A stretch of 64,000 nucleotides of DNA from contig NZ_CP027194.1 in the NCBI RefSeq assembly GCF_002970935.1, positions 2,046,001 through 2,110,000 of the forward strand, read 5' to 3'. A program made the position numbers and the translations under genes. Source of the DNA: Lactobacillus sp. CBA3606 (lineage in GTDB: Bacteria; Bacillota; Bacilli; Lactobacillales; Lactobacillaceae). The notes beneath the pieces are model-generated. The model saw only the letters and a list, made by a program, of their open reading frames with translations. It had not been told where the DNA came from and did no database searches. Below, one piece after another: positions 1 to 10,558 of this stretch. The first letter of the stretch is position 1. Each line of letters begins with the position of its first letter.

Positions 1-2148
1 CACTTGGTGATTGTGACCGAACAAGAGATGTTTAAGAAAGTGCCTAAAAAACGGCCGCGGCGACAAACGTTAGCCAATGCTGAACGATTAAAAAGTTATA
101 CGGATTTAAAACCCGGTGACTATGTGGTGCACGTGAACCATGGGATTGGCCAGTATGTGGGGATGCAGACGCTGGAAGTTGATGGGGTCCATCAAGATTA
201 CATTACGATTGCGTATCAGAATAATGCCAAGATCTTTATTCCGGTGACTCAGCTGAATCTCGTTCAAAAGTACGTGTCTTCTGAAGCCAAGACGCCCCAT
301 GTAAATAAGTTAGGTGGGACGGAGTGGACTAAAGCCAAGCGTAAAGTGGCGGCTAAAATTGAAGACATTGCGGATGAACTAGTGGAACTCTATGCGCAAC
401 GAGAAGCTGAAGTCGGGTATGCCTTTCAACCAGATGATAGTTACCAAGATGATTTTGAAAATGATTTTCCATACCCGGAGACACCTGACCAACTCCGGAG
501 TATCGCTGAAATTAAGCACGATATGGAGCGGCCTAAACCAATGGATCGGTTACTTGTTGGCGATGTCGGGTATGGGAAGACAGAAGTTGCCTTGCGAGCG
601 GCTTTCAAAGCCATTGAAGCTGGAAAACAGGTGGCATTCTTGGTGCCAACAACAATTTTGGCGCAACAACATTACGAGACGATGTTGAATCGTTTTGAAG
701 GTTATCCAGTGAATGTGGGGATGTTGTCACGTTTTCGGACCGGCAAAGAAATGAAAGCCACGATTAAGCAATTAAAAGATGGTGAACTAGATATTGTGGT
801 CGGCACCCATCGTCTATTGTCAAAAGATGTGAACTTTGCTGACTTGGGCTTATTGATTGTCGATGAAGAACAGCGTTTTGGTGTGAAACATAAGGAACGG
901 CTCAAAGCATTGAAATCAAATGTGGATGTTTTGACTTTAACCGCAACGCCGATTCCCCGGACGTTGCACATGTCAATGCTCGGTGTTCGGGATTTATCGG
1001 TGATGGAGACACCACCGACGAACCGTTATCCGATTCAGACTTACGTCATGGAACAAAATTATGGCGTCATCAAAGAAGGTATTGAACGCGAAATGCAACG
1101 TAATGGACAAGTCTTTTACTTGCATAATCGGGTGCATGATATTGATAAAGTGGTCGCACAAATCAAGGATTTGGTGCCAACAGCAGCGGTTGCCCATATT
1201 GACGGGCAAATGCCAGAGTCACAATTAGAAGGAATTTTATATGACTTTATTCGGGGAGAATATGATGTCTTAGTGACTACGACGATTATTGAAACCGGGG
1301 TCGATATTCCGAATGTGAACACGTTATTCGTTGAAAATGCGGATCACATGGGCTTATCACAACTGTATCAATTACGTGGTCGGATTGGACGGAGTAGTCG
1401 GGTCGCTTATTCATACTTCACTTATCAACAGAATAAAGTGTTGACTGAAGTGGGCGAGAAAAGATTACAAGCGATTAAGGATTTCACCGAATTAGGGTCA
1501 GGGTTCAAAATTGCAATGCGTGATTTGTCTATTCGTGGGGCTGGTAACTTACTAGGTAAGCAGCAACATGGCTTTATTGATTCCGTCGGGTATGATTTAT
1601 ATACGCAGATGTTATCAGAAGCAGTGGCGAAGAAACGCGGTCAAACCATCAAAGCTAAGACGGATGCGACGATTGAATTGGGCATCGAGGCCTATTTACC
1701 AACCACTTATATTGAAGATGAACGGCAAAAAATTGAAATTTATAAACGGATTCGCCAGTTGGAAAATAACGATCAATATTTGGAAGTTCAAGCAGATTTA
1801 ATTGATCGATTCGGCGACTATCCTACTGAAGTCGCGGGTTTATTGGCCGTTGGCAAGTTGAAAATGCTGGCTGATGAGGCCTTGATTGAAAAAATTCAAC
1901 GCGTCGATAATGATTTACAATTGACGTTATCACAGGTTGGAACCACGAAACTAGATACTAAAGATATCTTTAAAGCCTTAGCAAAAACCAAATTACGAGC
2001 GACAGTCGGGATTGATGATGATAAAATGAAAGTTAAATTAGTCATTCAGCCTAAAATGCAGGTGGCCGACTGGTTGGAACAGTTAACCTTGTTTGTCCAA
2101 CAATTAGGGACTGTGTTACTGACTCCGGTCACTGAACCAAGCAAGTAA
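1..2148 (+). CDS. mfd: Transcription-repair coupling factor Mfd, C-terminal part (5' end outside window)
   Basis: Mfd removes RNA polymerase stalled at DNA lesions and recruits UvrA. The reading frame is open from the first base, so the gene begins upstream; about 715 of the usual ~1170 residues are visible and the UvrB-like N-terminal modules are missing. Visible parts in order (numbering from codon 2): the RNA-polymerase-interacting CarD-like domain ([12 protein letters not shown] near residue 40), the RecG-type translocase with Walker A GDVGYGKT (~186), Walker B DEEQRFG (~287), the [10 protein letters not shown] motif and GRIGRSSR of motif VI, then the C-terminal TRCF domain. The flippase gene follows 21 bases later in the same direction, the usual Firmicutes order. 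Confidence 0.97.
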   Translation, partial: HLVIVTEQEMFKKVPKKRPRRQTLANAERLKSYTDLKPGDYVVHVNHGIGQYVGMQTLEVDGVHQDYITIAYQNNAKIFIPVTQLNLVQKYVSSEAKTPHVNKLGGTEWTKAKRKVAAKIEDIADELVELYAQREAEVGYAFQPDDSYQDDFENDFPYPETPDQLRSIAEIKHDMERPKPMDRLLVGDVGYGKTEVALRAAFKAIEAGKQVAFLVPTTILAQQHYETMLNRFEGYPVNVGMLSRFRTGKEMKATIKQLKDGELDIVVGTHRLLSKDVNFADLGLLIVDEEQRFGVKHKERLKALKSNVDVLTLTATPIPRTLHMSMLGVRDLSVMETPPTNRYPIQTYVMEQNYGVIKEGIEREMQRNGQVFYLHNRVHDIDKVVAQIKDLVPTAAVAHIDGQMPESQLEGILYDFIRGEYDVLVTTTIIETGVDIPNVNTLFVENADHMGLSQLYQLRGRIGRSSRVAYSYFTYQQNKVLTEVGEKRLQAIKDFTELGSGFKIAMRDLSIRGAGNLLGKQQHGFIDSVGYDLYTQMLSEAVAKKRGQTIKAKTDATIELGIEAYLPTTYIEDERQKIEIYKRIRQLENNDQYLEVQADLIDRFGDYPTEVAGLLAVGKLKMLADEALIEKIQRVDNDLQLTLSQVGTTKLDTKDIFKALAKTKLRATVGIDDDKMKVKLVIQPKMQVADWLEQLTLFVQQLGTVLLTPVTEPSK

Positions 2149-2169
2149 TTGCGGTAGAAGGGAATTGTT

Positions 2170-3774
2170 ATGCCAAAAGATCATTTGAATACCATGTTTC
2201 GAGGGGCGTTAATCTTATCGGTATCATCGTTAGTTGCTAAGATTTTAAGCGCAGTTTACCGGATTCCGTTTCAAAACATGGTTGGTAACACTGGTTTTTA
2301 CGTGTATCAGCAGATTTATCCGATTTATGGTATCGGGATGACCTTTGCGTTAACGGGATTTCCAACTTTTATTTCAAAATTAGTTGCCGAACAACCGGAT
2401 GAAGCGAGTAAGTCATTAATCACACGGCGGGCGTTTCAAATTTTGAGCGGGTTATCATTAATCTTGTTCTTTGGCTTGCAACTGGGATCCAATTGGTTAG
2501 CTGTGCGGATGGGCGATGGGCTATTGGCCCCAATCATTCGCTCGGTAGCCTGGATGTTTCTCTTTATGCCGTGGTTAGCGACTGGGCGTGGTTACTACCA
2601 AGGTAAGTTTTTGATGGGACCGACGGCGGTTTCGCAATTGATTGAACAGTTTGTCCGCGTGGGCGTCATTATTATGGCAGCTTACTTTGGCCTCCATCGT
2701 GGTTGGGATGATTATCACATGGGAACGTGGGCCATGAGCTCGGCGGCGATTGCTGCATTTTGTTCATCCTTGATTTTTCTAAGCTTCGGGTTACGGCAAT
2801 TATTAGCGCCAGCGCCGGTAGCCACCCGACCATTATCCAGTTATCGGGTATTGACGAAACGATTCATAGTTGAAGGTGGAACCCTTTGTCTGGTAGCAGC
2901 CGTTGTTATTTTGTTACAATTAATTGATTCTTTCTCCGTCATGCGAGGCTTGGTGCGCCAAGGACAACCGATTGAGATTGCCAAGGGCATTAAGGGCGTT
3001 TACGACCGCGGTCAACCGCTGGTTCAATTAGGCCTAGTGATTGCGACCTCGTTTTCAGCGACCTTGTTGCCAGCTTTAACCGCCGCGTTAGCCAAGCGAC
3101 AATTTATCGAATTCAAGCGGCATACCCGTGCTATGGTGCATGTCAGCTTGGCATTGTCGATGGCAGCAACGGTGGGCTTAGTGGCGTTAATGCCGCAAAT
3201 CAATCATTTGTTATTTGGATCAGTCGCTGGGACCACTGCGTTAAGAGTCTATGTCGTTAGTATTTTATTTGCGGCGCTCATTACGACTTATACGAGTGTC
3301 TTACAAAGCTTGGATCAATATACGGCGATGATTATTGGTATTATTGGTGGCTTAGCGACTAAGATTGGCTTGAATTATCTCATGGTCGTTCATTTTGGGA
3401 TTAACGGTGCGAGTTTGACAACGGTCGCCAGCTTAGCGGTGATGTTTGGCATTATGTGGTTAGGTTCACCTGAAGACTTGCGTCAAGTGTTAGTCGAAAG
3501 TGGTTATCTCATTAAGTTACTCGCCGTGAGTGGCCTAATGGGCATCGTGGTCTTGTTGACCAGTCATGAAGTACGGGCATTGGTCGGTCCAGCGATGGCG
3601 AATAATCGTGGAATTGCGGGGCTGATTACGCTAGCTGGGGTTGTAGTTGGCGTCGTGGTCTTTGTGGCTGGTGCAGTGGGTGCCCGACTCTTCACGATCC
3701 GCGAATGGCTCGTGCTCCCTTATGGTAAAAAACTGATTAAATTAGTCGCACAAGGAAAGGAACATCATTCATGA
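2170..3774 (+). CDS. MOP-superfamily flippase (SpoVB/YabM/MurJ-like polysaccharide exporter)
   Basis: This is a 534-residue polytopic membrane protein of the polysaccharide-biosynthesis/MVF branch of the MOP flippases. The N-terminus [20 protein letters not shown] followed by [10 protein letters not shown] is characteristic, and about 14 hydrophobic segments run through the protein. Such proteins flip lipid-linked cell-wall or polysaccharide precursors. The position between mfd and an S4-domain gene matches yabM of Bacillus subtilis, so I take it as the YabM-type paralogue and not the main MurJ; substrate unknown. The ATG follows a GAAGGGA ribosome site. The stop codon overlaps the next start (ATGA), which suggests translational coupling with rqcP. 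Confidence 0.88.
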   Translation: MPKDHLNTMFRGALILSVSSLVAKILSAVYRIPFQNMVGNTGFYVYQQIYPIYGIGMTFALTGFPTFISKLVAEQPDEASKSLITRRAFQILSGLSLILFFGLQLGSNWLAVRMGDGLLAPIIRSVAWMFLFMPWLATGRGYYQGKFLMGPTAVSQLIEQFVRVGVIIMAAYFGLHRGWDDYHMGTWAMSSAAIAAFCSSLIFLSFGLRQLLAPAPVATRPLSSYRVLTKRFIVEGGTLCLVAAVVILLQLIDSFSVMRGLVRQGQPIEIAKGIKGVYDRGQPLVQLGLVIATSFSATLLPALTAALAKRQFIEFKRHTRAMVHVSLALSMAATVGLVALMPQINHLLFGSVAGTTALRVYVVSILFAALITTYTSVLQSLDQYTAMIIGIIGGLATKIGLNYLMVVHFGINGASLTTVASLAVMFGIMWLGSPEDLRQVLVESGYLIKLLAVSGLMGIVVLLTSHEVRALVGPAMANNRGIAGLITLAGVVVGVVVFVAGAVGARLFTIREWLVLPYGKKLIKLVAQGKEHHS

Positions 3775-4058
3775 GTATGCGTTTAGATAAATTTTTAAAG
3801 GTTTCACGAATTATAAAACGGCGGTCAGTCGCAAAAGAAATTGCGGATAAAGGTCGTATTCAAATTAATGGCAAGGTTGGCAAATCATCATCGAATGTTA
3901 ACGTTGATGATACGTTGATTATTGGTTTTGGAAACAAGACATTGACGGTCAAAATTACCCAATTACTAGAAACAACTAAGAAAAATGATGCTGAATTAAT
4001 GTATGACATCATTAGCGAAGACTATAAGACAGATTTTCGGCAACCTTTTAGCGATTAA
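3771..4058 (+). CDS. rqcP: S4-domain ribosome-associated quality-control protein RqcP (YabO family)
   Basis: A 95-residue protein that is almost entirely one S4 RNA-binding domain ([20 protein letters not shown], then [13 protein letters not shown]). In Bacillus the family member YabO, renamed RqcP, binds 50S-peptidyl-tRNA complexes and works with RqcH in C-terminal alanine tailing of stalled peptides. The mfd-yabM-yabO-divIC-yabR neighbourhood is the same here, except that no mazG/yabN homologue lies between. The start overlaps the flippase stop by four bases and has an AAGGAAAGG ribosome site. The older label is heat-shock protein 15 (HslR)-like; family assignment is firm, function is transferred. 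Confidence 0.9.
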   Translation: MSMRLDKFLKVSRIIKRRSVAKEIADKGRIQINGKVGKSSSNVNVDDTLIIGFGNKTLTVKITQLLETTKKNDAELMYDIISEDYKTDFRQPFSD

Positions 4059-4128
4059 CGGCTAGGGTGGTAAATGGCTTTAGTTCAAAAAAATCGCCAT
4101 AAACATTGGTCTAATCGTAATGATGTCG

Positions 4129-4157
4129 TTTACACCGCTGGTTGAACTTGTTATAAT
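4129..4157 (+). promoter_or_regulatory. Sigma-A promoter of divIC
   Basis: TTTACA at 4129-4134, a 17-base spacer and TATAAT at 4152-4157, with TG one base upstream of the -10 (extended -10). It lies 34 bases before the divIC start. Confidence 0.75.
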
Positions 4158-4190
4158 TTAGTCAATTCAATTTGAAAGGACTGGGACAAC

Positions 4191-4589
4191 ATGACGAATG
4201 GGTCACGAAGTAAGGTCAAAAAGTTAAATAATGATTTTTCACGTCAGGTTGCGACGAATAAGCTGAGCTATGAACAGCGTCGTAGTCAGGTTCGCCGGCG
4301 TCGGTTTGTTGGGATTGTGGCTATTTTTGGGGCGTTAGTGTTATTTTTCGGTTACCAACTGATCAATACTCGTGCAAGCTTACATCAGGTCAATCGCCAG
4401 GTTGCGACTAGTCAAGTTAAGTTGAAGCACGTGCAAACGAAGCATGCGGCGTATAAGACGCAGATCAAGCAACTCAATAATAAAGATTACTTACAAAAAT
4501 TATTGCGTTCGAAATACGATTATACGAAGAGTGGCGAGACGGTTTATAGCTTACCAAATGATAATGCGGCGGACGTAACTGCTAATTAG
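4191..4589 (+). CDS. divIC: Septum formation initiator DivIC (FtsB-like)
   Basis: A 132-residue bitopic division protein. The charged N-terminal ~35 residues would be cytoplasmic; a single membrane helix (FVGIVAIFGALVLFFGYQLI, about residues 37-56) is followed by a coiled-coil-like stretch (HQVNRQVATSQVKLKHVQTK) and a short YDYTKSGETVYSLP tail typical of DivIC. The family forms the FtsL-DivIB-DivIC complex that licenses septal peptidoglycan synthesis. It has its own promoter (4129-4157) and an AAAGGA ribosome site, and sits between rqcP and the S1 protein exactly as in Bacillus. Confidence 0.92.
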   Translation: MTNGSRSKVKKLNNDFSRQVATNKLSYEQRRSQVRRRRFVGIVAIFGALVLFFGYQLINTRASLHQVNRQVATSQVKLKHVQTKHAAYKTQIKQLNNKDYLQKLLRSKYDYTKSGETVYSLPNDNAADVTAN

Positions 4590-4672
4590 ACGGGATTTTG
4601 ACTGACTGTTTATAGGTAGACCATTTTAAAACAGGTCATTAAAAATTTAACTCAGCGTTTCACAAAGTATGC

Positions 4673-4678
4673 TATACT
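4673..4678 (+). promoter_or_regulatory. Extended -10 promoter of the S1-domain gene
   Basis: TGC-TATACT (TATACT at 4673-4678) lies 35 bases before the start codon of the S1 gene. No good -35 hexamer is visible, so this would depend on the extended -10. Confidence 0.5.
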
Positions 4679-4713
4679 AAAACCATTATTTCATAGGAGG
4701 AACAACTTTTTTT

Positions 4714-5247
4714 ATGGCAATTGAAGTAGGTACGAAAGTCACTGGTAAAGTATCAGGAATCACCAATTTTGGTGCATTCGTGAACTTGGGAAACAATCAA
4801 ACGGGGCTGGTGCATATCAGTGAAGTTTCTGATGGATTCGTTAAAGACATCCACGATGTTTTAAGTGTTGGCGATGACGTGACTGTCAAAGTGTTATCAG
4901 TTGGTAATGATGGCAAGATTGGTCTGTCAATTCGTAAGGCTGTTGATCATCCTCAGGGTGAAGCCGACCATCATGACCATAATAATAGTCATCAAAGCAA
5001 TAATCATGGCCGTTCTGACCACAGTGAGCACCAAAGTAATGGTGGCAACCGGCGTGATCGGCCCAATAATTTTCATAGTCGTGGTGGCAACGGCGGTGGT
5101 CGTTTCCAATCACGGCAACATGAACCTAAGAAGCAAGACTTTGATTCATTAATGTCTGGTTTCTTAAAAGATAGCGAAGACCGTTTATCAACCTTGAAGC
5201 GTAATACTGAGGGTAAACGTGGCGGTCGTGGTGGCCGGCGTAGCTAA
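4714..5247 (+). CDS. S1-domain RNA-binding protein (YabR/GSP13 family) with His/Gly/Arg-rich tail
   Basis: A 177-residue protein. Residues ~5-73 form one S1/OB fold (VGTKVTGKVSGITNFGAFVNL, then GLVHISEVSDGFVKDIHDVL). The rest is low complexity: a His/Asn/Ser-rich stretch (HHDHNNSHQSNNHG), an RGG-like stretch (SRGGNGGGRFQSR) and a basic C-terminus (KRGGRGGRRS). Homologues (YabR, GSP13/YugI, CvfD) associate with ribosomes or mRNA and act in stress adaptation; the exact role is unknown. It has a strong AGGAGG ribosome site, its own promoter, and a terminator at 5310-5352. Confidence 0.85.
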   Translation: MAIEVGTKVTGKVSGITNFGAFVNLGNNQTGLVHISEVSDGFVKDIHDVLSVGDDVTVKVLSVGNDGKIGLSIRKAVDHPQGEADHHDHNNSHQSNNHGRSDHSEHQSNGGNRRDRPNNFHSRGGNGGGRFQSRQHEPKKQDFDSLMSGFLKDSEDRLSTLKRNTEGKRGGRGGRRS

Positions 5248-5309
5248 GCAGTGCTAACTGCTAGTGGCCGGTACCAGCTTATTGGTGCCATTAATCTAGC
5301 TAAAAACTA

Positions 5310-5352
5310 AAGCTCGTGTGAGACAGTCCTTGTCGAGCATGGGCTTTTTTTG
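5310..5352 (+). terminator. Rho-independent terminator after the S1 gene
   Basis: AGCTCGTG pairs with CATGGGCT (two G-T pairs), with an inner GACA/TGTC stem, followed by seven T. It separates the S1 gene from tilS-hpt. Confidence 0.75.
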
Positions 5353-5381
5353 TCGCTTAATCATCAAAAGGGAGGTAGGCC

Positions 5382-6758
5382 ATGACCTTAATTCAACAAT
5401 TTAATCGTCAGTTGGCACAACAAAAGTTATTGACGCCAGCAGCAACGGTCGTGGTGGCGGTCTCGACGGGTGTTGATTCGATGGTCTTATTGACGTTATT
5501 ACAACAAATTCCACTGCACCAACGGCCACGCTTAATCGTGGCCCACGTTAATCATCATTTACGGGCTCAAAGTGTCACTGAGGCCGACTTTATCACCACC
5601 TATTGTCAGCAACGGCAGTTAGTCTTAAAGCTCGCTGATTGGCCACTAGCGGCACACCCCACCCATGGGATTGAAGCCGCTGCTCGTCAATTTAGGTATG
5701 ATTTTTTTACCCAAGTGATGCAGGCGACTGGTGCTAAAACCGTGTTAACTGCCCATCATGCTAATGATCAGGTGGAAACTTACTTGATGAAGTTGGCTCG
5801 GGGCGGCGACTTAGCGCAATTAGTGGGAATTCAAGCAACCCGACCTTTGGGGGTAGGACACTTGGTACGGCCGTTATTAGACTGGTCGAAACAAGCCTTA
5901 CGCGACTATGCGACAACCCAACAAGTGCCTTATTTTGAGGATGCCACGAATACGGATGTTCAACTCACTCGCAATCGCGTCCGTCACCGGGTTGTGCCAG
6001 AACTAACGGCGGTTAATTCGGCGTTACTGACGCATGTGGCTAGCTACGAAACCCAGTTACAAACGGTCTTATCAGCGCAAGCTCAAATGGTGACTGTCTT
6101 ATTACCAACGGTGCTAACTGCCACCCAACAATTGCGGTTACCGGCCTTACAACAACTCCCCAGTCAATGGCGGTTAGTGGTGTTACAAGCTTGGCTCGAA
6201 CAGCAAGCTGCAGTCCGATTAAGCGCAATAAAACTGCAACCCTATTATCAGTGGTTAAAAAACTCGCAGCAACCGACGGGCACCGTCCAGTTAAGTGCCA
6301 CCGTCATGTTGGTCAAAGCCGGTAATCTGGCTGAGGTTCGTCCCTTAAAAAAAAGGGATAAAAAGTTAATGCCCTCTGAAAAAATTATGGTAGACTTAGA
6401 CCAATGGCAGAAAATTACTGATTGGCAAACTGCGGGCGTCTTTCAGCAAGCACCAAATTCGACGGCACAACCATTTCGGTTACAAGCAAGTGATTGGCCG
6501 TTGACATTTCGCCGTTGGCAAAGTGATGATCGTTTAGCTTTGAAAGGGCATGGTCATCAGTCTGTCCGGCGAATTTTAATTGATCAAAAGGTCCCTGTGG
6601 CCCAGCGATCGACGGTGATGGTGCTGGTCACGGCATCAGGGACTGTCTTGTGGCTAGTTGGGCACAAGTTCAGTTACCGGGCGCCAGATGTTGGTCACCA
6701 AACAGTATTTTTAGCCTTAAAACATACGGAGTTGAAAGGAGTACATCTGAAACGATGA
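5382..6758 (+). CDS. tilS: tRNA(Ile)-lysidine synthetase TilS
   Basis: TilS attaches lysine to C34 of tRNA-Ile(CAU) so that it reads AUA; essential in most bacteria. The 458-residue protein starts with an N-type ATP-pyrophosphatase domain whose PP-loop reads STGVDS (residues 28-33), a T in place of the first G of the usual SGGxDS. HVNHHLR and the [15 protein letters not shown] block, typical of TilS, follow. The long C-terminal part includes TilS-type tRNA-binding domains, ending with LIDQKVP and [11 protein letters not shown]. It has a GGAGGT ribosome site. The stop overlaps the hpt start (ATGA), as in the conserved tilS-hpt-ftsH operon. Confidence 0.95.
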   Translation: MTLIQQFNRQLAQQKLLTPAATVVVAVSTGVDSMVLLTLLQQIPLHQRPRLIVAHVNHHLRAQSVTEADFITTYCQQRQLVLKLADWPLAAHPTHGIEAAARQFRYDFFTQVMQATGAKTVLTAHHANDQVETYLMKLARGGDLAQLVGIQATRPLGVGHLVRPLLDWSKQALRDYATTQQVPYFEDATNTDVQLTRNRVRHRVVPELTAVNSALLTHVASYETQLQTVLSAQAQMVTVLLPTVLTATQQLRLPALQQLPSQWRLVVLQAWLEQQAAVRLSAIKLQPYYQWLKNSQQPTGTVQLSATVMLVKAGNLAEVRPLKKRDKKLMPSEKIMVDLDQWQKITDWQTAGVFQQAPNSTAQPFRLQASDWPLTFRRWQSDDRLALKGHGHQSVRRILIDQKVPVAQRSTVMVLVTASGTVLWLVGHKFSYRAPDVGHQTVFLALKHTELKGVHLKR

Positions 6759-7297
6759 ACAACGACATTGAACGAGTACTGTATAGTCGCGAAGATATCC
6801 ACGAAGTTGCGCAGAAATTGGGTCAAACCCTAACCGCTGAATATGCGGGTAAAAATCCATTGATTATTTGTGTACTCAAGGGTGCCGTCTTATTTACCAC
6901 GGATGTTATCCGTGAAATGGATGTGTATGCGGATTTAGATTTCATTAATTTGTCCAGTTATGGCAGTGAGACTGTCTCCAGTGGGGAAGTCCAACTGACC
7001 AAGGATTTGGATGTTGAGGTTGCTGGTCGTGATATTTTGGTCATTGAAGACATTATTGATACTGGCCGGACCTTGAAATTTTTAACGGATCTATTGAAGC
7101 GACGATCAGCTAATTCGGTTAAAGTTTGTACGTTATTAGATAAACCAGCCGGTCGTTTAGTTGATATTAAAGCCGATTATATTGGGTTTGAAGTCCCAAA
7201 TGAATTTGTGGTCGGGTATGGTTTGGACTATGCGGAACGGTACCGAAACTTACCGTATGTTGGAATTTTAAAACCAGCGATTTACGAGCATAAATAA
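6755..7297 (+). CDS. hpt: Hypoxanthine phosphoribosyltransferase
   Basis: Salvages hypoxanthine and guanine with PRPP to IMP and GMP. The 180-residue length and motifs fit: [10 protein letters not shown] near residue 50, and the PRPP-binding [12 protein letters not shown] around residue 100. I chose ATG 6755 because it overlaps the tilS stop, gives the family length and follows AAAGGAG. The frame is open to 6650, but that would add 35 residues with no family counterpart. In Bacillus, HprT can bind and activate the ftsH promoter together with TilS, which fits the neighbourhood; that role is not shown here. Confidence 0.95.
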   Translation: MNNDIERVLYSREDIHEVAQKLGQTLTAEYAGKNPLIICVLKGAVLFTTDVIREMDVYADLDFINLSSYGSETVSSGEVQLTKDLDVEVAGRDILVIEDIIDTGRTLKFLTDLLKRRSANSVKVCTLLDKPAGRLVDIKADYIGFEVPNEFVVGYGLDYAERYRNLPYVGILKPAIYEHK

Positions 7298-7327
7298 TTG
7301 GTCAATGATAGTCAAATGTGCTATTAT
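7298..7327 (+). promoter_or_regulatory. Sigma-A promoter of ftsH
   Basis: TTGGTC at 7298-7303, an 18-base spacer and TATTAT at 7322-7327, with TG before the -10 (TGC-TATTAT). ftsH starts 67 bases downstream. Confidence 0.6.
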
Positions 7328-7393
7328 TTAAACTATCGAAGTATAGTACCGTGCTTTTAACAGTATATAAAAGTTTCGATGAAGGAGGCCCAT

Positions 7394-9550
7394 ATGAACA
7401 ATCGACGCAACGGACTCTTTCGTAATAGCTTATTTTATATTTTGATTTTTCTAAGCTTGATGGGGATTATTTACTTTTTCTTTGGTAATAATTCCAGCTC
7501 CCAAACTCAAAATATTCGCTATAGCGAATTTGTCAAACAATTAGACAAGAATAACGTGAAAAATGTTAGTATTCAGCCTAGTGGTGGCGTTTACAAGGTT
7601 ACTGGTCAGTATCGGAAAGCCCGCAAGGTTTCTTCAACCAATGCGTTAGGGATTACGAGTTCGTCTTCAAAGACAACCTCGTTTACCACAACCATGTTGG
7701 AGAATAATTCGACGGTCGATCAAGTATCTAAGTTAGCGACTAAAAAGAATGTTAAGTTAACCGCAAAAGCTGAAGAATCTAGCGGTATTTGGGTCACGTT
7801 ATTGATGTATATCGCGCCATTGATCTTGTTTGTATTCCTATTCTATATGATGATGGGACAAGCTGGTCAAGGCGGCGGGAACAACCGGGTGATGAATTTT
7901 GGTAAGACGAAGGCAAAACCAGCCGATAGTAAACAAAACAAAATTCGTTTCTCAGATGTTGCTGGTGAAGAAGAAGAAAAGCAAGAATTGGTCGAAGTGG
8001 TCGAATTCTTGAAAGATCCGCGCAAGTTTGTGTCGTTAGGTGCTCGGATTCCATCAGGGGTACTCCTGGAAGGACCTCCTGGTACTGGTAAAACCTTACT
8101 TGCTAAAGCGGTTGCCGGTGAAGCGGGCGTGCCATTCTTCTCAATCTCTGGTTCAGACTTCGTCGAAATGTTCGTCGGGGTTGGGGCTAGTCGAGTTCGA
8201 GACTTGTTTGATCAAGCTAAGAAGAATGCGCCATCAATCATCTTTATTGATGAAATTGATGCCGTTGGTCGTCAACGTGGTGGTAGTATGGGCGGTGGCG
8301 GTCATGACGAACGTGAACAAACCTTGAACCAATTATTGGTTGAAATGGATGGATTCACGGGTAACGAAGGTGTTATCGTTATGGCAGCAACTAACCGTTC
8401 TGATGTTTTGGACCCTGCTTTATTGCGTCCAGGTCGATTTGACCGGAAGATCTTAGTTGGTCGTCCAGATGTCAAAGGCCGTGAAGCGATTTTGAAAGTC
8501 CACGCAAAGAATAAACCATTAGCTGCAGATGTTGATTTGAAAGAAATCGCTAAGCAAACGCCTGGTTTTGTTGGGGCTGACTTGGAAAACTTATTGAATG
8601 AAGCGGCTTTATTGGCTGCCCGACGCAATAAGAAACAGGTTGAAGCAACTGATTTAGACGAAGCTGAAGACCGAGTCATTGCTGGTCCTGCCAAGCATGA
8701 CCGAGTGGTTAGCAAGCATGAACGGGAAACCGTGGCTTACCATGAAGCTGGTCATACGATTGTTGGCTTAGTCTTAAATGACGCACGGGTCGTGCACAAA
8801 GTTACGATTGTCCCTCGGGGTCGTGCTGGCGGTTACGCCATCATGTTACCACGGGAAGATCAGATGTTAATGTCGAAACGTGATGCCAAGGAACAGATGG
8901 CTGGTTTAATGGGTGGTCGTGCCGCTGAAGAGTTAATCTTCGATGCACAGTCATCCGGAGCTTCTAATGACTTTGAACAAGCAACTCAAATTGCCCGGGC
9001 AATGGTCACTCAATATGGGATGAGCAAAAAGCTCGGCCCAGTTGAGTTAGAAAATGCTAACCAGCAAGCTGCTTACCAACAAGGCATGGGTTCTAGTGCC
9101 TTTTCACAACATACGGCGCAACTCATTGATGATGAAATTCGTGGCTTGGCTGAGGAAGCTCATCAGACTGCAACAGACATCATCCAGAGCCATCGTGAAC
9201 AACACAAGGTGATTGCAGAAGCCTTGCTGAAGTATGAAACATTGGATGAAAAGCAAATTCTCAGTTTGTTTAAGACTGGGGAAATGCCTGCCAAGGGTGG
9301 CAACGAATTTCCTAGTGAAAAAGCGGCAACCTTTGAAGAATCCAAACGTGAATTGGAACGCCGAGAAGCTGAAAAGCAAGCGGCTGGTCAAACTGACGAT
9401 ACGGATGCTAAGACTGAACCAACTTTCCCAAGTGAATCGCAACAAGCGACAACACCAGATTCAGCAGATGCTGAAGCTAGTTCAAGTGCTAGTGCGACGA
9501 GTACGACTAGTTCAGCGTCATCTCAGGATGATTCTGGGAGTCAAGCTTAA
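7394..9550 (+). CDS. ftsH: ATP-dependent zinc metalloprotease FtsH
   Basis: A membrane-anchored AAA+ protease for misfolded membrane and regulatory proteins. The 718-residue protein has a first membrane helix at ~13-32, an extracytoplasmic domain, a second helix at ~135-155, Walker A GPPGTGKT at 227-234, Walker [12 protein letters not shown], and the zinc site HEAGH at 450-454. The last ~70 residues are a low-complexity acidic Ser/Thr/Ala tail, longer than in E. coli and common in lactobacilli. ATG 7394 is preferred over the in-frame ATG at 7379 because the AAGGAGG ribosome site lies between them. A terminator follows directly, so hslO is a separate unit. Confidence 0.97.
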   Translation: MNNRRNGLFRNSLFYILIFLSLMGIIYFFFGNNSSSQTQNIRYSEFVKQLDKNNVKNVSIQPSGGVYKVTGQYRKARKVSSTNALGITSSSSKTTSFTTTMLENNSTVDQVSKLATKKNVKLTAKAEESSGIWVTLLMYIAPLILFVFLFYMMMGQAGQGGGNNRVMNFGKTKAKPADSKQNKIRFSDVAGEEEEKQELVEVVEFLKDPRKFVSLGARIPSGVLLEGPPGTGKTLLAKAVAGEAGVPFFSISGSDFVEMFVGVGASRVRDLFDQAKKNAPSIIFIDEIDAVGRQRGGSMGGGGHDEREQTLNQLLVEMDGFTGNEGVIVMAATNRSDVLDPALLRPGRFDRKILVGRPDVKGREAILKVHAKNKPLAADVDLKEIAKQTPGFVGADLENLLNEAALLAARRNKKQVEATDLDEAEDRVIAGPAKHDRVVSKHERETVAYHEAGHTIVGLVLNDARVVHKVTIVPRGRAGGYAIMLPREDQMLMSKRDAKEQMAGLMGGRAAEELIFDAQSSGASNDFEQATQIARAMVTQYGMSKKLGPVELENANQQAAYQQGMGSSAFSQHTAQLIDDEIRGLAEEAHQTATDIIQSHREQHKVIAEALLKYETLDEKQILSLFKTGEMPAKGGNEFPSEKAATFEESKRELERREAEKQAAGQTDDTDAKTEPTFPSESQQATTPDSADAEASSSASATSTTSSASSQDDSGSQA

Positions 9551-9565
9551 CTTAAATTTGTTTGA

Positions 9566-9596
9566 AAGAGCCGAGACTTTGTCTCGGCTCTTTTTA
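9566..9596 (+). terminator. Terminator after ftsH
   Basis: A 12-bp stem AGAGCCGAGAC/GTCTCGGCTCT with a three-base loop, followed by five T. Confidence 0.9.
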
Positions 9597-9643
9597 TGCG
9601 GTATTATTAATCGGACTATTAAATACGAGATAGGAGCATATTG

Positions 9644-10528
9644 ATGGAAGATTATTTAGTTAAAAGTATAGCTGGTAACGACATGTTTCGCGCGTATGCG
9701 GTAAATGCGACCGGCGTGGTTGCTGAAGCGCAGCAACGCCATGACACGTGGAGTGCTGCTTCGGCAGCGTTGGGCCGGAGTCTGGTTGGAACGCTACTAT
9801 TGGCCTCGGCTGGATTAAAAGGTGACGAGACGATGACCGTTAAAATTAACGGGAATGGTCCTGTGGGTGGTATTGTGATTGATGGTAATGCAAATGGTAC
9901 GGTTAAAGGTTACTTACAACATCCACACGTACACCTCCCTTTAAACGCCCAGCATAAGATCGATGTCAAAGCGGCAGTCGGGTCGACCGGTTTTTTGGCC
10001 ATCACTAAGAGTCAAGGCGTGGGCGATCCATTTACGGGGCAAGTGCCATTAGTGTCCGGTGAATTAGGCGAAGACTTTACGTATTATCTGGCACAGTCTG
10101 AACAAATTCCGTCGGCGGTGGGCTTATCAGTTTTTGTTAATGAAGATAATACGATTGAAGTGGCCGGGGGCTTTTTAGTGCAAGTTTTACCTGGTGCCAC
10201 GGATGAAGCCATTAGTGATTTAGAACGTAAGCTCAAAGAATTGCCATTGGTCTCGCAATTATTACGGACGGGTAAAACACCGCAAGATATTTTAAAAGCG
10301 CTGTTTGATGATGTTAAAGTGCTTGATCAGATGCCAGTTAAGTTTGCGTGTGATTGCTCTAAAGAACGGTTTGGCGAATCTTTGATGGCGTTGCCGAAAC
10401 ATGAAGTTCAAGCGATGATTGATGAAGATCATGGGGCAGAAGCGGTCTGTCATTTCTGTGGTAACCAGTACCACTTTACTGAAGCTGAGTTACAGACAGT
10501 ATTATCGCGATCACACGGTCAAGCCTAG
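9644..10528 (+). CDS. hslO: Redox-regulated chaperone Hsp33
   Basis: A holdase chaperone activated by oxidation. The 294-residue protein has the Hsp33 N-terminal domain and a C-terminal redox switch with four zinc-binding cysteines: C236-x-C238 (CDC) and C269-xx-C272 (CHFC). Oxidation of these releases zinc and unfolds the linker. ATG 9644 is the likely start, seven bases after TAGGAG; a TTG immediately upstream is also in frame. The order ftsH-hslO-dusB-lysS matches Bacillus ftsH-(coaX)-hslO-...-dusB-lysS, with coaX and the folate genes missing here. Confidence 0.95.
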   Translation: MEDYLVKSIAGNDMFRAYAVNATGVVAEAQQRHDTWSAASAALGRSLVGTLLLASAGLKGDETMTVKINGNGPVGGIVIDGNANGTVKGYLQHPHVHLPLNAQHKIDVKAAVGSTGFLAITKSQGVGDPFTGQVPLVSGELGEDFTYYLAQSEQIPSAVGLSVFVNEDNTIEVAGGFLVQVLPGATDEAISDLERKLKELPLVSQLLRTGKTPQDILKALFDDVKVLDQMPVKFACDCSKERFGESLMALPKHEVQAMIDEDHGAEAVCHFCGNQYHFTEAELQTVLSRSHGQA

Positions 10529-10558
10529 GTCATGTGTATTGAATAGGAGTGATGGTAG

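Noticed and set aside
4960-5110. Repetitive CAT/AAT-rich DNA as a CRISPR or tandem repeat
   Set aside because: It is codon repetition inside the S1 gene without regular spacing. No CRISPR array occurs in the window.
4886-5113. Minus-strand frame rich in His and Tyr opposite the S1 gene
   Set aside because: It mirrors the low-complexity codons of the S1 tail; no ribosome site and no domain.
6650-6755. 35-residue N-terminal extension of hpt
   Set aside because: It overlaps tilS by more than 100 bases, has no ribosome site and exceeds the family length.
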